In this document: positions 44,701-54,709 of the stretch, one piece after another
Layout: each line of letters opens with the position of its first letter
Position numbering within the stretch: the stretch's first letter is position 1
Assembly (NCBI GenBank): GCA_036346395.1
Contig: CM070599.1
Span: 25,473,232-25,537,231, forward strand
DNA from: Hsuehochloa calcarea
Taxonomy: Eukaryota > Streptophyta > Magnoliopsida > Poales > Poaceae
Direction of reading: 5' to 3'
DNA: 64,000 bases
Notes under the pieces: generated by a model
What the model saw: the letters and a program-made list of their open reading frames with translations, nothing else
What the model was told of the DNA's origin: nothing
The model's database searches: none
Made by a program: the position numbers and the translations under genes

Positions 44701-47700
44701 TACCATGTTAAAATAAATTCTTAATTTATTCCAATGGACCAAAGACAAAAATATACATATTACAAGTATAAATAAAAATACAAAGAACACCTTATACAAA
44801 AGACATCTAACAACATCATTATAAGTTTTGAAAAAGGGTCATCATACCATGCAATGGAAGAACACAGACATATGCGTGCCATGCTTAAAATTGTAAGACA
44901 GGGAAAGCCTACCAACCAGAACATTGAATATTCTAGTAGTTTTGGGGTATTAAGTAAAAATTGTATTGACCAAATGCTCAGTTGGAAGCAAATAGGAAAT
45001 TCCAGAAAATACAAAAGTGAATCAAGTCACGTTCTCTTAGACCGTTCCCTAACACTTCCGCATATGAGATATTAATAGTAACAACGACAATGCATCGTCA
45101 AAACAACGCAGGAGATGTCCAAGTTAGAATTTACAGTGTAAACATGGAAAGAAATAGTACCACTAGACATTTCAAGAGAAATTTTTGACATGAAAAACAG
45201 AGAAACACATCGTACCCCAAAACGGATTGTTGGATATGATGTCAGCTGGGACAATATCGGGCCAAAACTCTGTGCCATGGGAACAATTACAGGCGAAAAT
45301 AAAGGGATCGCCAAGCTTGCCTCCTGCAAAGGAACAATAGCAAAATTACATGTAGTCTTTTGAGTAGCAGTTTTTAAAGAATGAACAGCTTGAGAAGAAC
45401 AAAAATGCTTGGGGCCACCTTCTCTGATTTAAAGTAGGAAAAAGAGATGGCATCATCCCATCCAACGTCTAAAGGCTAGTGGTTCATATCAGTAGCACTA
45501 AGATTTGCATGCCACATTCAACGAGCCGTGTCACACGCTAAACAATTGATATGCCTGTTTTATGAAGGACTCAGTCTCATACAAAAGTTCTCACCTCACT
45601 TTGGCATTTGCATCACTTGAGGGACGACCAACCAATATAAGATATACAGGAAAATCTTGTCTAGTAAAGTGGCAAAATCTGGAATATCTGCTTCACTTAT
45701 CCAAAGTTCCAAACTAATGAAAAAAAAACACCTAGGGATTTCAGGTAGAGTGCTAGTATGGTCCTACATTCCTACCTCCATTTAAAGGTGCTTTTGGAGA
45801 ATTCATTGGGAAGGAAGGATAGACTACAACTATGTGTCACATATTTAATTATCCATGCAGCTCAAATGAAATAATCAGTTAACCCCCCGCCACAACACAC
45901 ACAAGCACGCGCGCGCCGCGCGCACACACACACACACACACACACAGATGCAAAAACATACCTTGTTGTTAAAGGCCATCAGTACATTTCCATTCCGCTG
46001 CACAGCATACCTTGATCCTGGTACATCAATGAGCATAAGCCTCATATTGTAAAATTAATTAAACGAAAAAATTAAAAATTAAATAAGCAATACTTCATAG
46101 ACAATCAACACATTAATTGAAGTTCAATCCATGGTAAATTGTACCAATCAGAAGATGGATTACAGACCCCAAAGAATGCCCAACACCAAATGTAGGAAGG
46201 TCATTTACCTGAATAAAATTCCATATGCTTAGTATGATGGACAAGATTCCGAGTTACTAGTTCGAGAGTACTACTTACAGGTTCAACCAAGTTTCTCAAG
46301 CACCTGTCAAACTTAAATTGAACTTCATCTGCGATGAAGAAATGGTCAAAGCTGCTAGCGTATGGTGTAGCAATCACCAAAGCTCCCCTGAATTTCAAAT
46401 TGATAAATCATCATCTGTGGGCTGGAAGTAGGAATCCTAGAAATTGCAGCTATAGTTGCTATACAATAAATCAAAATAGCAGTGGACAAGTGTAGAGCTA
46501 GTACTAACAAGCAATTGAGAATCAGATGTTGAAATCAGGTAACTGCAGCTCAATGTCTTATGAGATTGTCGTATCACTAACTTCTTCATAAATGAACAAG
46601 TATCTCTCGCTTAGAACCACAAGAAAAGTGAGTATCTACAGATCAAAAGTCACTCTGGTGTCTGGTCCATGACAACCAAGGATCACAAAACTCATATATT
46701 ATATACTAAAAGTCCATGACAGACGTTTTGTAGTTGCTAATAAAAAAGAAATATATGCTAAGAATTCTATCAAAAAAGAAAAAAAAATATCTGGCCCTTA
46801 ATTAGGTGGACCCTTATTATAGTTAACAAATTAGAACCATTGGATGCCTATCCAAAAGAACGTTCTTGCACAGCACCTACATGGCAGATGTCAACGTCTT
46901 GTAATTGGATCATGTGTCACGATTCAAAGCCTCCATAATCTGTTACTTTAATTCGTCTCTCTATATCTCAAACAAACCAGAATCTTAACATTCCTAATCT
47001 TTCAACCTTCCTAATCTAAGGCATCAGCATTAATTTAATACATCTCTCTCTCTCTCAGACAATAATATATGCACATGCCTACACGTTTCAGAATCAAACA
47101 CACGAAAACAGTAGAGTACGTGGGGGTCGGCCAGGAGCCTGTTGACAGAGAGAGAAGGATTGAGGAGACTTGCTCGTAGGCGATGGTGCAGTGATTAATC
47201 ACGTGAAGAGACAAAGACCCAACAGCAGGGAAGGGCTTCGCCAGAACGATGGGAGGCCATGGCAGCAGCAGTGGTAGATCAGAGCAGTCAATCTATGTGT
47301 ATTGGAGTTAATTGCAACGGCCAGCAGATTCATGGGGAGCAGAGCAGAGGAACCTGCTCAATACGGAGCTAAAGATGCAATCAAGGATGGTGGTGTGTTC
47401 GCTGGATGGAGGGGTATAAGCGACTGGTACATGCACGGCTTGGTGTGACGACTATCGTGTTGGAGGAAGCCTGTGAGGCCCTCATACCATGTAAGTTGAA
47501 ATAATGTCCCACCGGCCCTCAATTGTATTGACTACTATAACATACAGCATTTACAAGCGAGAACTTCTCAAGAAAAATTGCACACATTTAAATTGAATTC
47601 TAAAGGATTGATTATGTTTATTTATATCACAACTACAGCTTTGTAAAGCTGTGCATACACAATTAGGCACCAGGGTCAACAATGTTGTGCCGTTCTCATG

Positions 47701-49635
47701 CAAAGCAGAACAAAAAGGGTAAAATTTGAGCATCAAAGAACGAAGCACAGTACCAAAACAAGTTGCTAAAGGTTTGGTTCTCTAATTGATACTTACTGTG
47801 TTACTATTTGCTGTTAATGTTCCAATATAAAGAAATCTAATGGATTTTATTTTGTTCTCTTTCTAGCTTGGTGTAGACTTGATTATATGCAACATTAGCT
47901 ATAAACAGATCGTCTCCCACCAATAGATCATCGATGACTCACCATAACTGTGAGTCTGTGACTAATTCTTCTCTAATAAAAGTTGGGACACCCTAATTAT
48001 GGTGATTATTTCCCACTATTATTGTGTACTTAACATCAAGAAATGTGCATAAAAAATCACCATGCTCTTATCTACTTCATTCAGCACTTCAGAACTTCTT
48101 TGCCGAAGATTCTGTTATGTTATATATGCTTAATTGCTGATAGCTTGGTAGAAGTTGTGGTCAAGCATGTGCAAATTTGCTTTGGTGGAGGCAAAAACGT
48201 GCAGCTATATAATTATGTTTATTCAGGAGCTATAAGCTATTTATTTGTTTAGACACGTTCATAATCCAGGCGATTGAAGGTGTGTCATCCATGTTTGGAT
48301 GATGCACATGTGCGCTACACCAGTTAAAACTGTTATAGATATTTTTATTTCTTCCTTTCTTTGAGATTAAACATAACTCAAGTCTGATGAGTAAAAAAAT
48401 ATCAATGTGTGTTTTTAGAATTTTAAGAGTTATAAAACCATATATTGATATATAATAACTAACCATGCAAGTGCATATGTACAATAGAAATTATCTATAA
48501 TACCTCCCATCACAAATAAATGTTATTTCGTCTGCAATTTAATTAGTCTCCAAAAACATAACTTTGACCATCTAAAAAAACATAACTTTAGCCACTAATT
48601 TCTACTATAACAAATTGGTAAAACCTAAAAAAAATTATACTATTATGAAAACATTTTCCAAAATGAATATACTAATATTATTTTGATATATGTCCAATCT
48701 AAATAGCAATAAATATATTGTTGGTCAAAGTTCAAATAATTTAACGGTACGGTACCCATTCTAGGACAACATTTATTTTTGACTGGAGGTATTATTACAA
48801 TAAGAATGCAAATTCATTTCAAATGATACAGTTCAATTCCTTTCTACTCCTATATTTTCCAATTTCTTTAAAATAAATTTACCTCTCAAAATATATGATT
48901 TTATATATGCTTGAGCAGTCAAATTCATCGATTATTAACTTTAACTTCAAAAATACCTTTTGAAAATCAATCTATACAGATGGTGCTACATCACGCATTG
49001 CTTGTCAGCATACCTGTCAGCGAGACGCTCTAGGAACAAGCGGTACGTGATCTGCGGCGCGGCTCCAACAAAAATCCCACCAACGAAATGAACAACAAAC
49101 GAGGGCTCCGAGGACTTGGGTCTCAACACCCACGCTCCCTACCATGACAAGCAATAGGAATCAATCGGACTGAAAATAGATGGCAGTCGCGATAGAGACG
49201 AAAGCTACCGAAGCACACCTCGATTTCGGTCCAATCTCCGGTCGAACCCCAGCCCTCGCTGGACTGTTTCGCTGCGTCCGTGATCACCCTACGCGCCGGC
49301 CGCAACAGCAAGAGGTTAAACCAAGAGAGCGCGTGGTTAACAGATGAAACCGCGGATTTAATCATCACCTACCTCTCGATCTGGGAGTATAGCTGTATCG
49401 ACCCGTCGGAAGGCGCCGGGGGAGTCGGAGGCGCCGCGCCGCGGGGCCCCTCCCCGTCCTCGGACGAGCAGCACGAGATGGCGCTCCTCCTCCTCCCCCT
49501 CCTGCTCCTCCCACCTGTCGCCGCGACTCTACTTTGGGATCCCCAGAAGAGGCGCACGGAGGAGGACGCCGTCGTGCCGCCGCAGCCGCGTAGCTGCACG
49601 GCGGACGGAGGCGGCGGAGACGCCATCCTTATCAT
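41712..49635 (-). CDS. DUF1350 alpha/beta-hydrolase-like protein, plastid-targeted, 10 exons
   Basis: Exons on the minus strand: 49635-49373, 49288-49219, 49138-49014, 46387-46279, 46208-46145, 46017-45962, 45323-45216, 43884-43735, 42269-42099, 41945-41712. All introns are GT-AG, phases match at every junction, and the exons total 1350 bp (449 residues). The first ~85 residues are Ser/Arg/Gly-rich, a likely chloroplast transit peptide; start ATG at 49635 or 49626. Conserved parts: SIQLYSQIERVITDAAKQSS, GAWVLRPKSSEPSFVVHFVG, GIFVGAAPQITYRLFLERLA, LVIATPYASSFDHFFIADEV, then a nucleophile elbow GHSLG (Ser201), YAVQRNGNVLMAFNNK and FSPVIVPMAQSFGPILSQLT. The family occurs in plants and cyanobacteria; substrate unknown. 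Introns 3 (2.6 kb) and 7 (1.3 kb) hold transposons. It shares an upstream region with the UPF0496 gene. Confidence 0.93.
44214..44812 (-). mobile_element. TRIM-type mini-retrotransposon in intron 7
   Basis: Two ~107-bp direct repeats flank ~385 bp. The right repeat (44706-44812; minus strand starts TGTTAGATG, ends TTTTAACA) is immediately followed on the minus strand by TGGTATCAGAGC (44694-44705), the standard primer-binding site for initiator Met tRNA. The left repeat (44214-44320) is preceded on the minus strand by a purine tract (GGGGGTTGGGGGG). These define a non-coding LTR element of TRIM size on the minus strand, the same orientation as the gene. The two LTRs are about 80% alike, so the insertion is old. 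Target duplication not clear. Confidence 0.72.
45921..45946. repeat. (AC)n microsatellite next to exon 6 donor
   Basis: About 12 AC units preceded by a GC-alternating stretch (CACGCGCGCGCCGCG). It lies 15 bases inside intron 6, just past the splice donor of exon 6 (45962) on the transcribed strand. Purine-pyrimidine alternation is capable of Z-DNA and of length change. Confidence 0.85.
46388..49013 (-). other. Large intron 3 of the DUF1350 gene
   Basis: 2.6 kb between exon 3 and exon 4. Contains a Stowaway MITE (48503-48789) and, at about 47100-47500, a GC-richer stretch ending in a CATACCATGT word that might be a decayed primer-binding site of another TRIM-like insertion; I cannot pair its ends. 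No ORF with motifs. Confidence 0.6.
48503..48789. mobile_element. Stowaway-like MITE in intron 3
   Basis: Inverted ends CCTCCCATCACAAATAAATG and CCTCCAGTCAAAAATAAATG (right end read in reverse complement) with a TA dinucleotide on both sides (48501-48502 and 48790-48791). Length 287 bp, AT-rich interior, no coding. This matches Stowaway (Tc1/mariner-derived) MITEs, whose ends begin CTCC-type and duplicate TA. Confidence 0.8.
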
Positions 49636-50043
49636 CTCCCGTGCCTCGTCTAGTCGTCTTCCCCCCTCACACTCACACTGCTTCTGTACGGGACCGTTGT
49701 TCCGTCTCCTCTTCACTTGCCCGCGAGTCCGAGGGGCAAGCAAATCTGGCCCCAGCAAATTTCCTTCCGTGCGAGGGTGCGCTGCCACGCGGCGCACGCC
49801 CGCACCACTAGGAGACAACCGGCGCGGCCGCGGGCCGCACGATGCCGCCGAAAAAACGACTCCTCGTCCGACCGGGTCAAAAACCCCAAAAGCGCTTCGT
49901 GCCCGTTGGCTTACGCCGCACACCACCCGCTCGGCTACTCCTCCCCCGACGCACTTACAACTTACGCCCACGCTTGCTTGCCTCGTCTTCGCAAGTTACT
50001 TGCTCTCGCTGCGCACCGACCAGAGCAGAGCGGCGGTCGATCG
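49636..50043. promoter_or_regulatory. Shared divergent promoter region, DUF1350 / UPF0496
   Basis: 408 bp between the start codon of the minus-strand DUF1350 gene and that of the plus-strand UPF0496 gene. GC-rich with CpG-rich words and no clear TATA box on either side. Both UTRs must fit here, so core promoters probably overlap. Open frames through it on both strands (to 49971 on minus, from 49717 on plus) extend the two genes upstream but have low-complexity Arg/Pro composition, so I take the inner Met codons as starts. Confidence 0.6.
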
Positions 50044-51264
50044 ATGCGGCCGTGGGAGCGCCGCGGTGACGCGGACGGGGAGGAAGGCGAGGAGGCGGGC
50101 TGCTCGAATACGCATACTAACACCAGCAGCGCGAATGCGAGCACGGCTGCTAGCAGCGGCGCGAGGCGGAACGGGGGAGCGGCGGAGGAGCGGGGAAGCA
50201 GCCCCATGTCGGTGGCGACCATCAACCTCAGCCAGGAGTACACGATCGCCATCCATACCAACTCCTACCACGAGATCTGGGCGAAGATCCACGTGAACGT
50301 GGACGTGCAGCGGGTGGACGGCGCCGGCGTCGGACGGGACGAGGAGGAGGAGGACAGGAGCACACTGGCCGGCGTGCTCCGGCCGGAGGACGCGGTGGTG
50401 CAGCGCGCGCTGGAGGATGCGCCCGACACGGAGCTGACCCGCCTCGCCGCGGACTACCTCCGCAGCACGCGTCACGCGTCGCTGCTCTGTCTCTCCCTCC
50501 GCTGGGCGCTCCACCGTGCGCGGGCGCTGTACGGGCCCATCACGGACCTTCTCGCGCTGATTCCCCACGCAACGCCGCCCGCGACGCTGCACTGCGACTG
50601 CGCGTTCGACGCCTTCCACCTGTTCGACCAAATGCCCAACCCGTTCCCGTCCCCCGCAACCGCCGGCTTCCAGGACATGCGCCGGAGCTTCGTGGGCCTC
50701 AAGAACCACCTCGACCTGCGCCTCCTCAGGGCCAGACGCAGGCGGCGGGTGCTGCGTTGCGCGACGCGCGGGTCGGGCATCTGCCTCATCGCCTGTGCCA
50801 CCGGCGCTGCCATCGTGGGCCTTGTGCTCGCGACCCACGCCATTATCGCGTTGCTGGCTGCGGCCCCTGCCTGCGCGGCGTCGCGTGGCTCCTGCTGTCC
50901 AGCTGCCGCTTCGATGAAACGCCTGCAGGAGCACATGGACCAACTCGACGATGCGGCCAGGGGCACCTACGTTTTGAACAATGATGTGGGCACCATTGAG
51001 CGGCTGGTGGGCAGGCTCCACGCCACCGTGGATAGCGACAAGGTGCTGGTGCGGCTGGGGCTGGATCATGGGAGGGGGCAGCACCACACCATAGAGGAGG
51101 TGGTACGGCAGCTCAGGAAGAATCATCCCAGCCTGCTACGCCAGCTCGACGACCTCGAGGAGCACATCTGCCTCTACTTCACAGGCGTGAACCGTGCAAG
51201 GTTGCTCCTTGTACACCACCTCAATGCCCAGTTTGATCCTGACGCTGAGTTGCCTCTGTCATGA
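50044..51264 (+). CDS. UPF0496 (DUF677) family protein, 406 aa
   Basis: Intact single-exon gene. After a Glu/Ser-rich leader, residues ~56-82 read SVATINLSQEYTIAIHTNSYHEIW, the usual start of the grass UPF0496 domain. Then EDAPDTELTRLAADYLRSTRHASLLC and a helical region with FDAFHLFDQMPNPFPS. A hydrophobic segment at about residues 244-275 (ICLIACATGAAIVGLVLATH) looks like a membrane anchor or hairpin. The C-terminal helices include LNNDVGTIERLVGRLHA and a conserved VVRQLRKNHPSLLRQLDDLE. Family members are plant-specific membrane-associated proteins related to AT14A-like proteins; no enzyme activity known. Start ATG at 50044 chosen because conserved sequence begins ~55 codons later; the frame is open farther upstream. 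Confidence 0.92.
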   Translation: MRPWERRGDADGEEGEEAGCSNTHTNTSSANASTAASSGARRNGGAAEERGSSPMSVATINLSQEYTIAIHTNSYHEIWAKIHVNVDVQRVDGAGVGRDEEEEDRSTLAGVLRPEDAVVQRALEDAPDTELTRLAADYLRSTRHASLLCLSLRWALHRARALYGPITDLLALIPHATPPATLHCDCAFDAFHLFDQMPNPFPSPATAGFQDMRRSFVGLKNHLDLRLLRARRRRRVLRCATRGSGICLIACATGAAIVGLVLATHAIIALLAAAPACAASRGSCCPAAASMKRLQEHMDQLDDAARGTYVLNNDVGTIERLVGRLHATVDSDKVLVRLGLDHGRGQHHTIEEVVRQLRKNHPSLLRQLDDLEEHICLYFTGVNRARLLLVHHLNAQFDPDAELPLS

Positions 51265-53002
51265 TTTACAACTTACAAGTCAACAACCGTACCCACTGCA
51301 ACAATGACTTGATGTCGGTGAATCCCTTCTAAGACACCAAATGAGATATATTGCAGCATGTTTGCACAAGTTTCTTGTTTCTACCAAGTTATTGGACATT
51401 CATTGTCTATTATTGCCTGACACAATGTGTTCTCATTTCTCAAGTGTCTTTTTCATCGTTGCTTAGTTTAGCACTCTTTGCAATTCCATACATGTTATCT
51501 TTTTTATTTTCGCAATCATTACGATGATGGCATAATAATGCTATGATTCCAAATTGACTTAAACTGCTCAATCCAGTCTTGTAATCTTGAAAGTTGAACT
51601 CCCGCTGTTAGTGAACCACGGTGCTACAAGTTAAATGCTTCATAATAACTTTGGAAAGTTGCCCAAATTTGACATTTTTCTCAGATCAAAATTGAATTGA
51701 GTTGCCAATTTGAACGGTTGCTTGCATAGCATCATGAAAGGACAACAAGCAGTGTGTTACATGTGTGTATTCACAGTTATTGCAAAATATTTAATATTTG
51801 CACTGTTGTTAAATCTGCACCTGGATGTTGAAACTTGAAAGTGTCATCTTGCTTGCATTATTGATATTCGATGGTTTAGTATGGAAAATTCTAGGTTGCG
51901 TAGTATTACGGGACCGTTTGGCATGACTACTGCATTTCTGAAAAAACAACTTCTGGTTGGGCTGAAGGACCGAATGGTTGAGCTGAAGACGTTTAGTGTT
52001 TGGTAAGCTGATTTTTAGGTAGGTTAGTTGAAGCTTCTGAGTTAGAAAATATCTTAAATGCCCTGAAACAAATGGTGGTTTAGTTCTATGTCATTTAACA
52101 GACATTATAAGTGGATTTGATTTAATTTTTTAGCACGTGTGTATAAAAATGTAAATTTAAGAATGAAACCTATTAGTCTTAATTGACAAGTATTAAATAC
52201 AAAATGTTACATGTATGGATCCTTGCTTTGAACTTCTACATATTCATTTGCATTGCATCATCAGACCACCATAAAGATTGCACCAAGTATTAAATACAAA
52301 ACATTACATTAAAAATTGAAATCCCGTGGAAAACAAAGGAAAACAAGAGGAATTTTGTAGGATTGAAATCCCGTGGAAAATTTTTCTACGAGTCCCTTAG
52401 GAACAAATGAATGAGCTCCTACAAGTCTTCCCGTATGAGTCCCTTTGGAACAAAGCGTTCCGAACGAGCCCCTTGCACAAGCTTGTGAAGAATATTTTCA
52501 CTGGTACGACCACTTATAAAAAGTCAAATCCCGAAACAAAGCGAAGAACGGAGAACATGGTTTCAGGGATTTTGGTTCGTTACCAACGTGAATCAAATTT
52601 AATTTTGGTAGCAGTAATAAACATTTGATATTGTTTGGTTTGCTAATAATATTTGATAATGTCACCAAAAATTTGGTAACTTGATAATGTCACCAAGAAT
52701 TTGGTAACGGTAACAAAATCCAATGCCACGCGCGAGCAATCCGAGTGTGGGAAAATCGCTTACTAAAATTTTGGTAACAACAAATTTTAGCTTGGCCGCA
52801 ATTCAAACAACGTTCATTTTGTCAAATTTTAGCTCTGCCTAAGTTTTGAATATGTCAAATTTTGACTTGATTTATTAAGGCCATGAACCAAACAACCCTA
52901 GTCTTTTGGACCAACTCAAATAGGGCCTAACTGTTGGATATTTTAAGGGCTATTTGGTAATTTCTCATTTTGAGAAAAAAAAAAAAGAGGAGAGGGATAA
53001 GG
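51265..53002. other. 3' flank of UPF0496 gene; small repeats
   Basis: Should include the UPF0496 3' UTR. A word ATTGAAATCCCGTGGAAAA occurs twice (52315-52333, 52362-52380) in sequence like that at the edge of grass MITEs, but no full MITE could be delimited. The 73-aa ORF at 52407-52628 has no motifs. An A-run at 52974-52987 follows. Confidence 0.4.
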
Positions 53003-53308
53003 TCATGAGACCTTATTTCCAACAGCAGAAGGGGAGGCTCTCGGGTGCTTGGCCTTCGACTTGGCGGCGGCGCGAGGCGTCTCGGGGCAGGCGGGTCCAC
53101 CGGCTTGGGCGAGATGTATGCCGACCGTTGGTGGCGACAGCCGGTCCTCCTCCTCCTCCTCTTCAAATGCCGGCTCTCCTCTCTTCTTTCTCCTGACGCG
53201 AATCACAGTGAATTCTTCCCTTTTGTTGGTGTGTTCTTCCTCTTCTCCGATTGAGCTTCGGTTTTGAGTCTTTGAGCCGCTATGTCGCCGTGCGTGTCTC
53301 GACGCCAT
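53003..53308 (-). CDS. Possible small hypothetical ORF, 101 aa
   Basis: Open frame with a Met start: a basic N-terminus (ASRHARRHSGSK), mixed-charge middle, a Glu run (EEEEEED), then PPTVGIHLAQAGGPACPETP and a Lys/Ala/Ser-rich tail. I do not recognise it and it has no domain; composition suggests a disordered protein or chance. Other frames across the same bases are also open, and a purine-rich tract drives the Glu run, so chance is quite possible. Confidence 0.2.
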   Translation of the reverse strand: MASRHARRHSGSKTQNRSSIGEEEEHTNKREEFTVIRVRRKKRGEPAFEEEEEEDRLSPPTVGIHLAQAGGPACPETPRAAAKSKAKHPRASPSAVGNKVS

Positions 53309-54057
53309 CGGCTGTGAGGTTGGACTCCTCCTCCTTGAGCACTCCTAGTTCTGTACCTTGCGCCATCTCACTATTGAGTTGAGGTGAGGAATTTTGGGGG
53401 TTGCTCCACTGAGGTTTGAATCCGACCGGCTTGGGATCGATTTAGGAGAGAAGAACTTGGCTTTGGTGCTTGGTGCTCTTGGGTGCACTTCGGTTGGTCT
53501 TGTGCAGCATTCTCTGTATCTCGACTTCGCACATTAGTGTGTCCCAGTTTGTGGATTAGCATTGTATCTCCGACGAACTCGTCTGTTTATCGCGACACTG
53601 CGGGGTGATTGGTTTTCCGATTCAATGCGATTCGTGTGCCTTGTCTTATTCTATTCGGTGGCTTTGAGTGCCATCCGCATTGTGAGTATCGTTGATTTCA
53701 ATTTTTCACATTACTGAGCATTGTGTGTTGTGCTACCTAAATTACATTCTGATTGTGGGCTCGGTTATTGCTCGATGAGGATAATGTCTTGTGCTGAAAA
53801 TGGAATGATGGTTAGATTAGACTTGAGCTAATTGTTTGCTTATTAGTGTTGTTTGATCTTTAGCAATTCGGTTCTGTATATTTCAGTAGTTCGGTTGCTT
53901 GTGTGCATTCTAAACATGATTAATTTGTGCTTCTTGATGCTTCTGTTTCTTTGTTAGTCGATTATAGTTAAGGTTGTGATATCTTTTTGCATTGAGATAT
54001 ATTTTATCTTTTGTTAGCCACAAGGCTTAAGTGTTGTTAGAAGTGATCTCATTTTTG
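53309..54057. other. Non-coding flank left of the retrotransposon
   Basis: Moderately AT-rich, with many stops in all frames. TTG-rich plus-strand sequence reads like a UTR or intron (for example the region 53380-53650). It continues on the other side of the retrotransposon at 63707, because the insertion split this locus at TATAG. No gene recognised. Confidence 0.35.
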
Positions 54058-54062
54058 TATAG
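54058..54062. repeat. Target-site duplication TATAG, left
   Basis: Five bases TATAG directly before the 5' LTR; identical to 63702-63706 directly after the 3' LTR. Exact 5-bp duplication is diagnostic of integrase-mediated LTR element insertion. Confidence 0.92.
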
Positions 54063-54615
54063 TGACGAGGATTAAAACCCCTATGTATTAACTTTAATAC
54101 ATAAAGAGGGATCATACGTCTTCATAGTCGTAACCCCTAAGGCTAACGACCTCACTGGTTGTAAGGATTCCAGAAGTTACATAATAAATACCATGGTCGA
54201 ACAAGGTCTTGTACCTAGTCCCTGACGAGTTAAACTACTCGTAAAGCTTTGAACTGGTATCTAGATCCAAATCCAGGTATATCCTTTACCGTGTGATGAA
54301 TGGAACACTTGTTGTGAACTCTATACCACGCGACGTTACATAATCCTAAGACACTGACTAATGGTTAAATGTCTCACCGATATTCAACCGCACAACAGTT
54401 GATACTTTAATCAACTGCCACCTCCCTCTGACCAGACGCAACGCCTCGCACAGGCGTCTTCTCCAGAAACAACTACCACAACTTCGGAAGCTATTTAAAA
54501 ATAGAGCATGGGAGGAGGAGGGGGACGGAGGGAAAGACAAGAGACTACAAGCATTAGATTCATACATTTGGTCTATTTCAGTAGCATAGCCAACATCATA
54601 CTCAGCGTAACTAGG
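54063..54615 (+). repeat. 5' LTR, lacking its last ~145 bp
   Basis: Starts TGACGAGGATTAAAACCCC, over 90% identical by eye to the first 552 bp of the 3' LTR. At 54615 (GTAACTAGG) it breaks into unrelated leader sequence, so the LTR end, the primer-binding site and some leader have been deleted. A TATA-like TATTTAAAAATAG lies at ~54491. Confidence 0.9.
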
Positions 54616-54709
54616 TGTGGATATCATGGGAGGAGGAGCGTGCTCCTATTCACCCTGCCTATTGGGGCGACAAAACTTCAAAATCCTCACCCGTTCCTCA
54701 TAATCGCTC

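Noticed and set aside
49717..50043. Upstream extension of the UPF0496 frame to 515 codons
   Set aside because: The added N-terminus is low-complexity Arg/Pro/Ala and overlaps the promoter region; conserved sequence begins after the Met at 50044.
49996..51126. 376-codon minus ORF opposite the UPF0496 gene
   Set aside because: Shadow of a GC-rich gene; plus frame has the UPF0496 domain and conserved helices.
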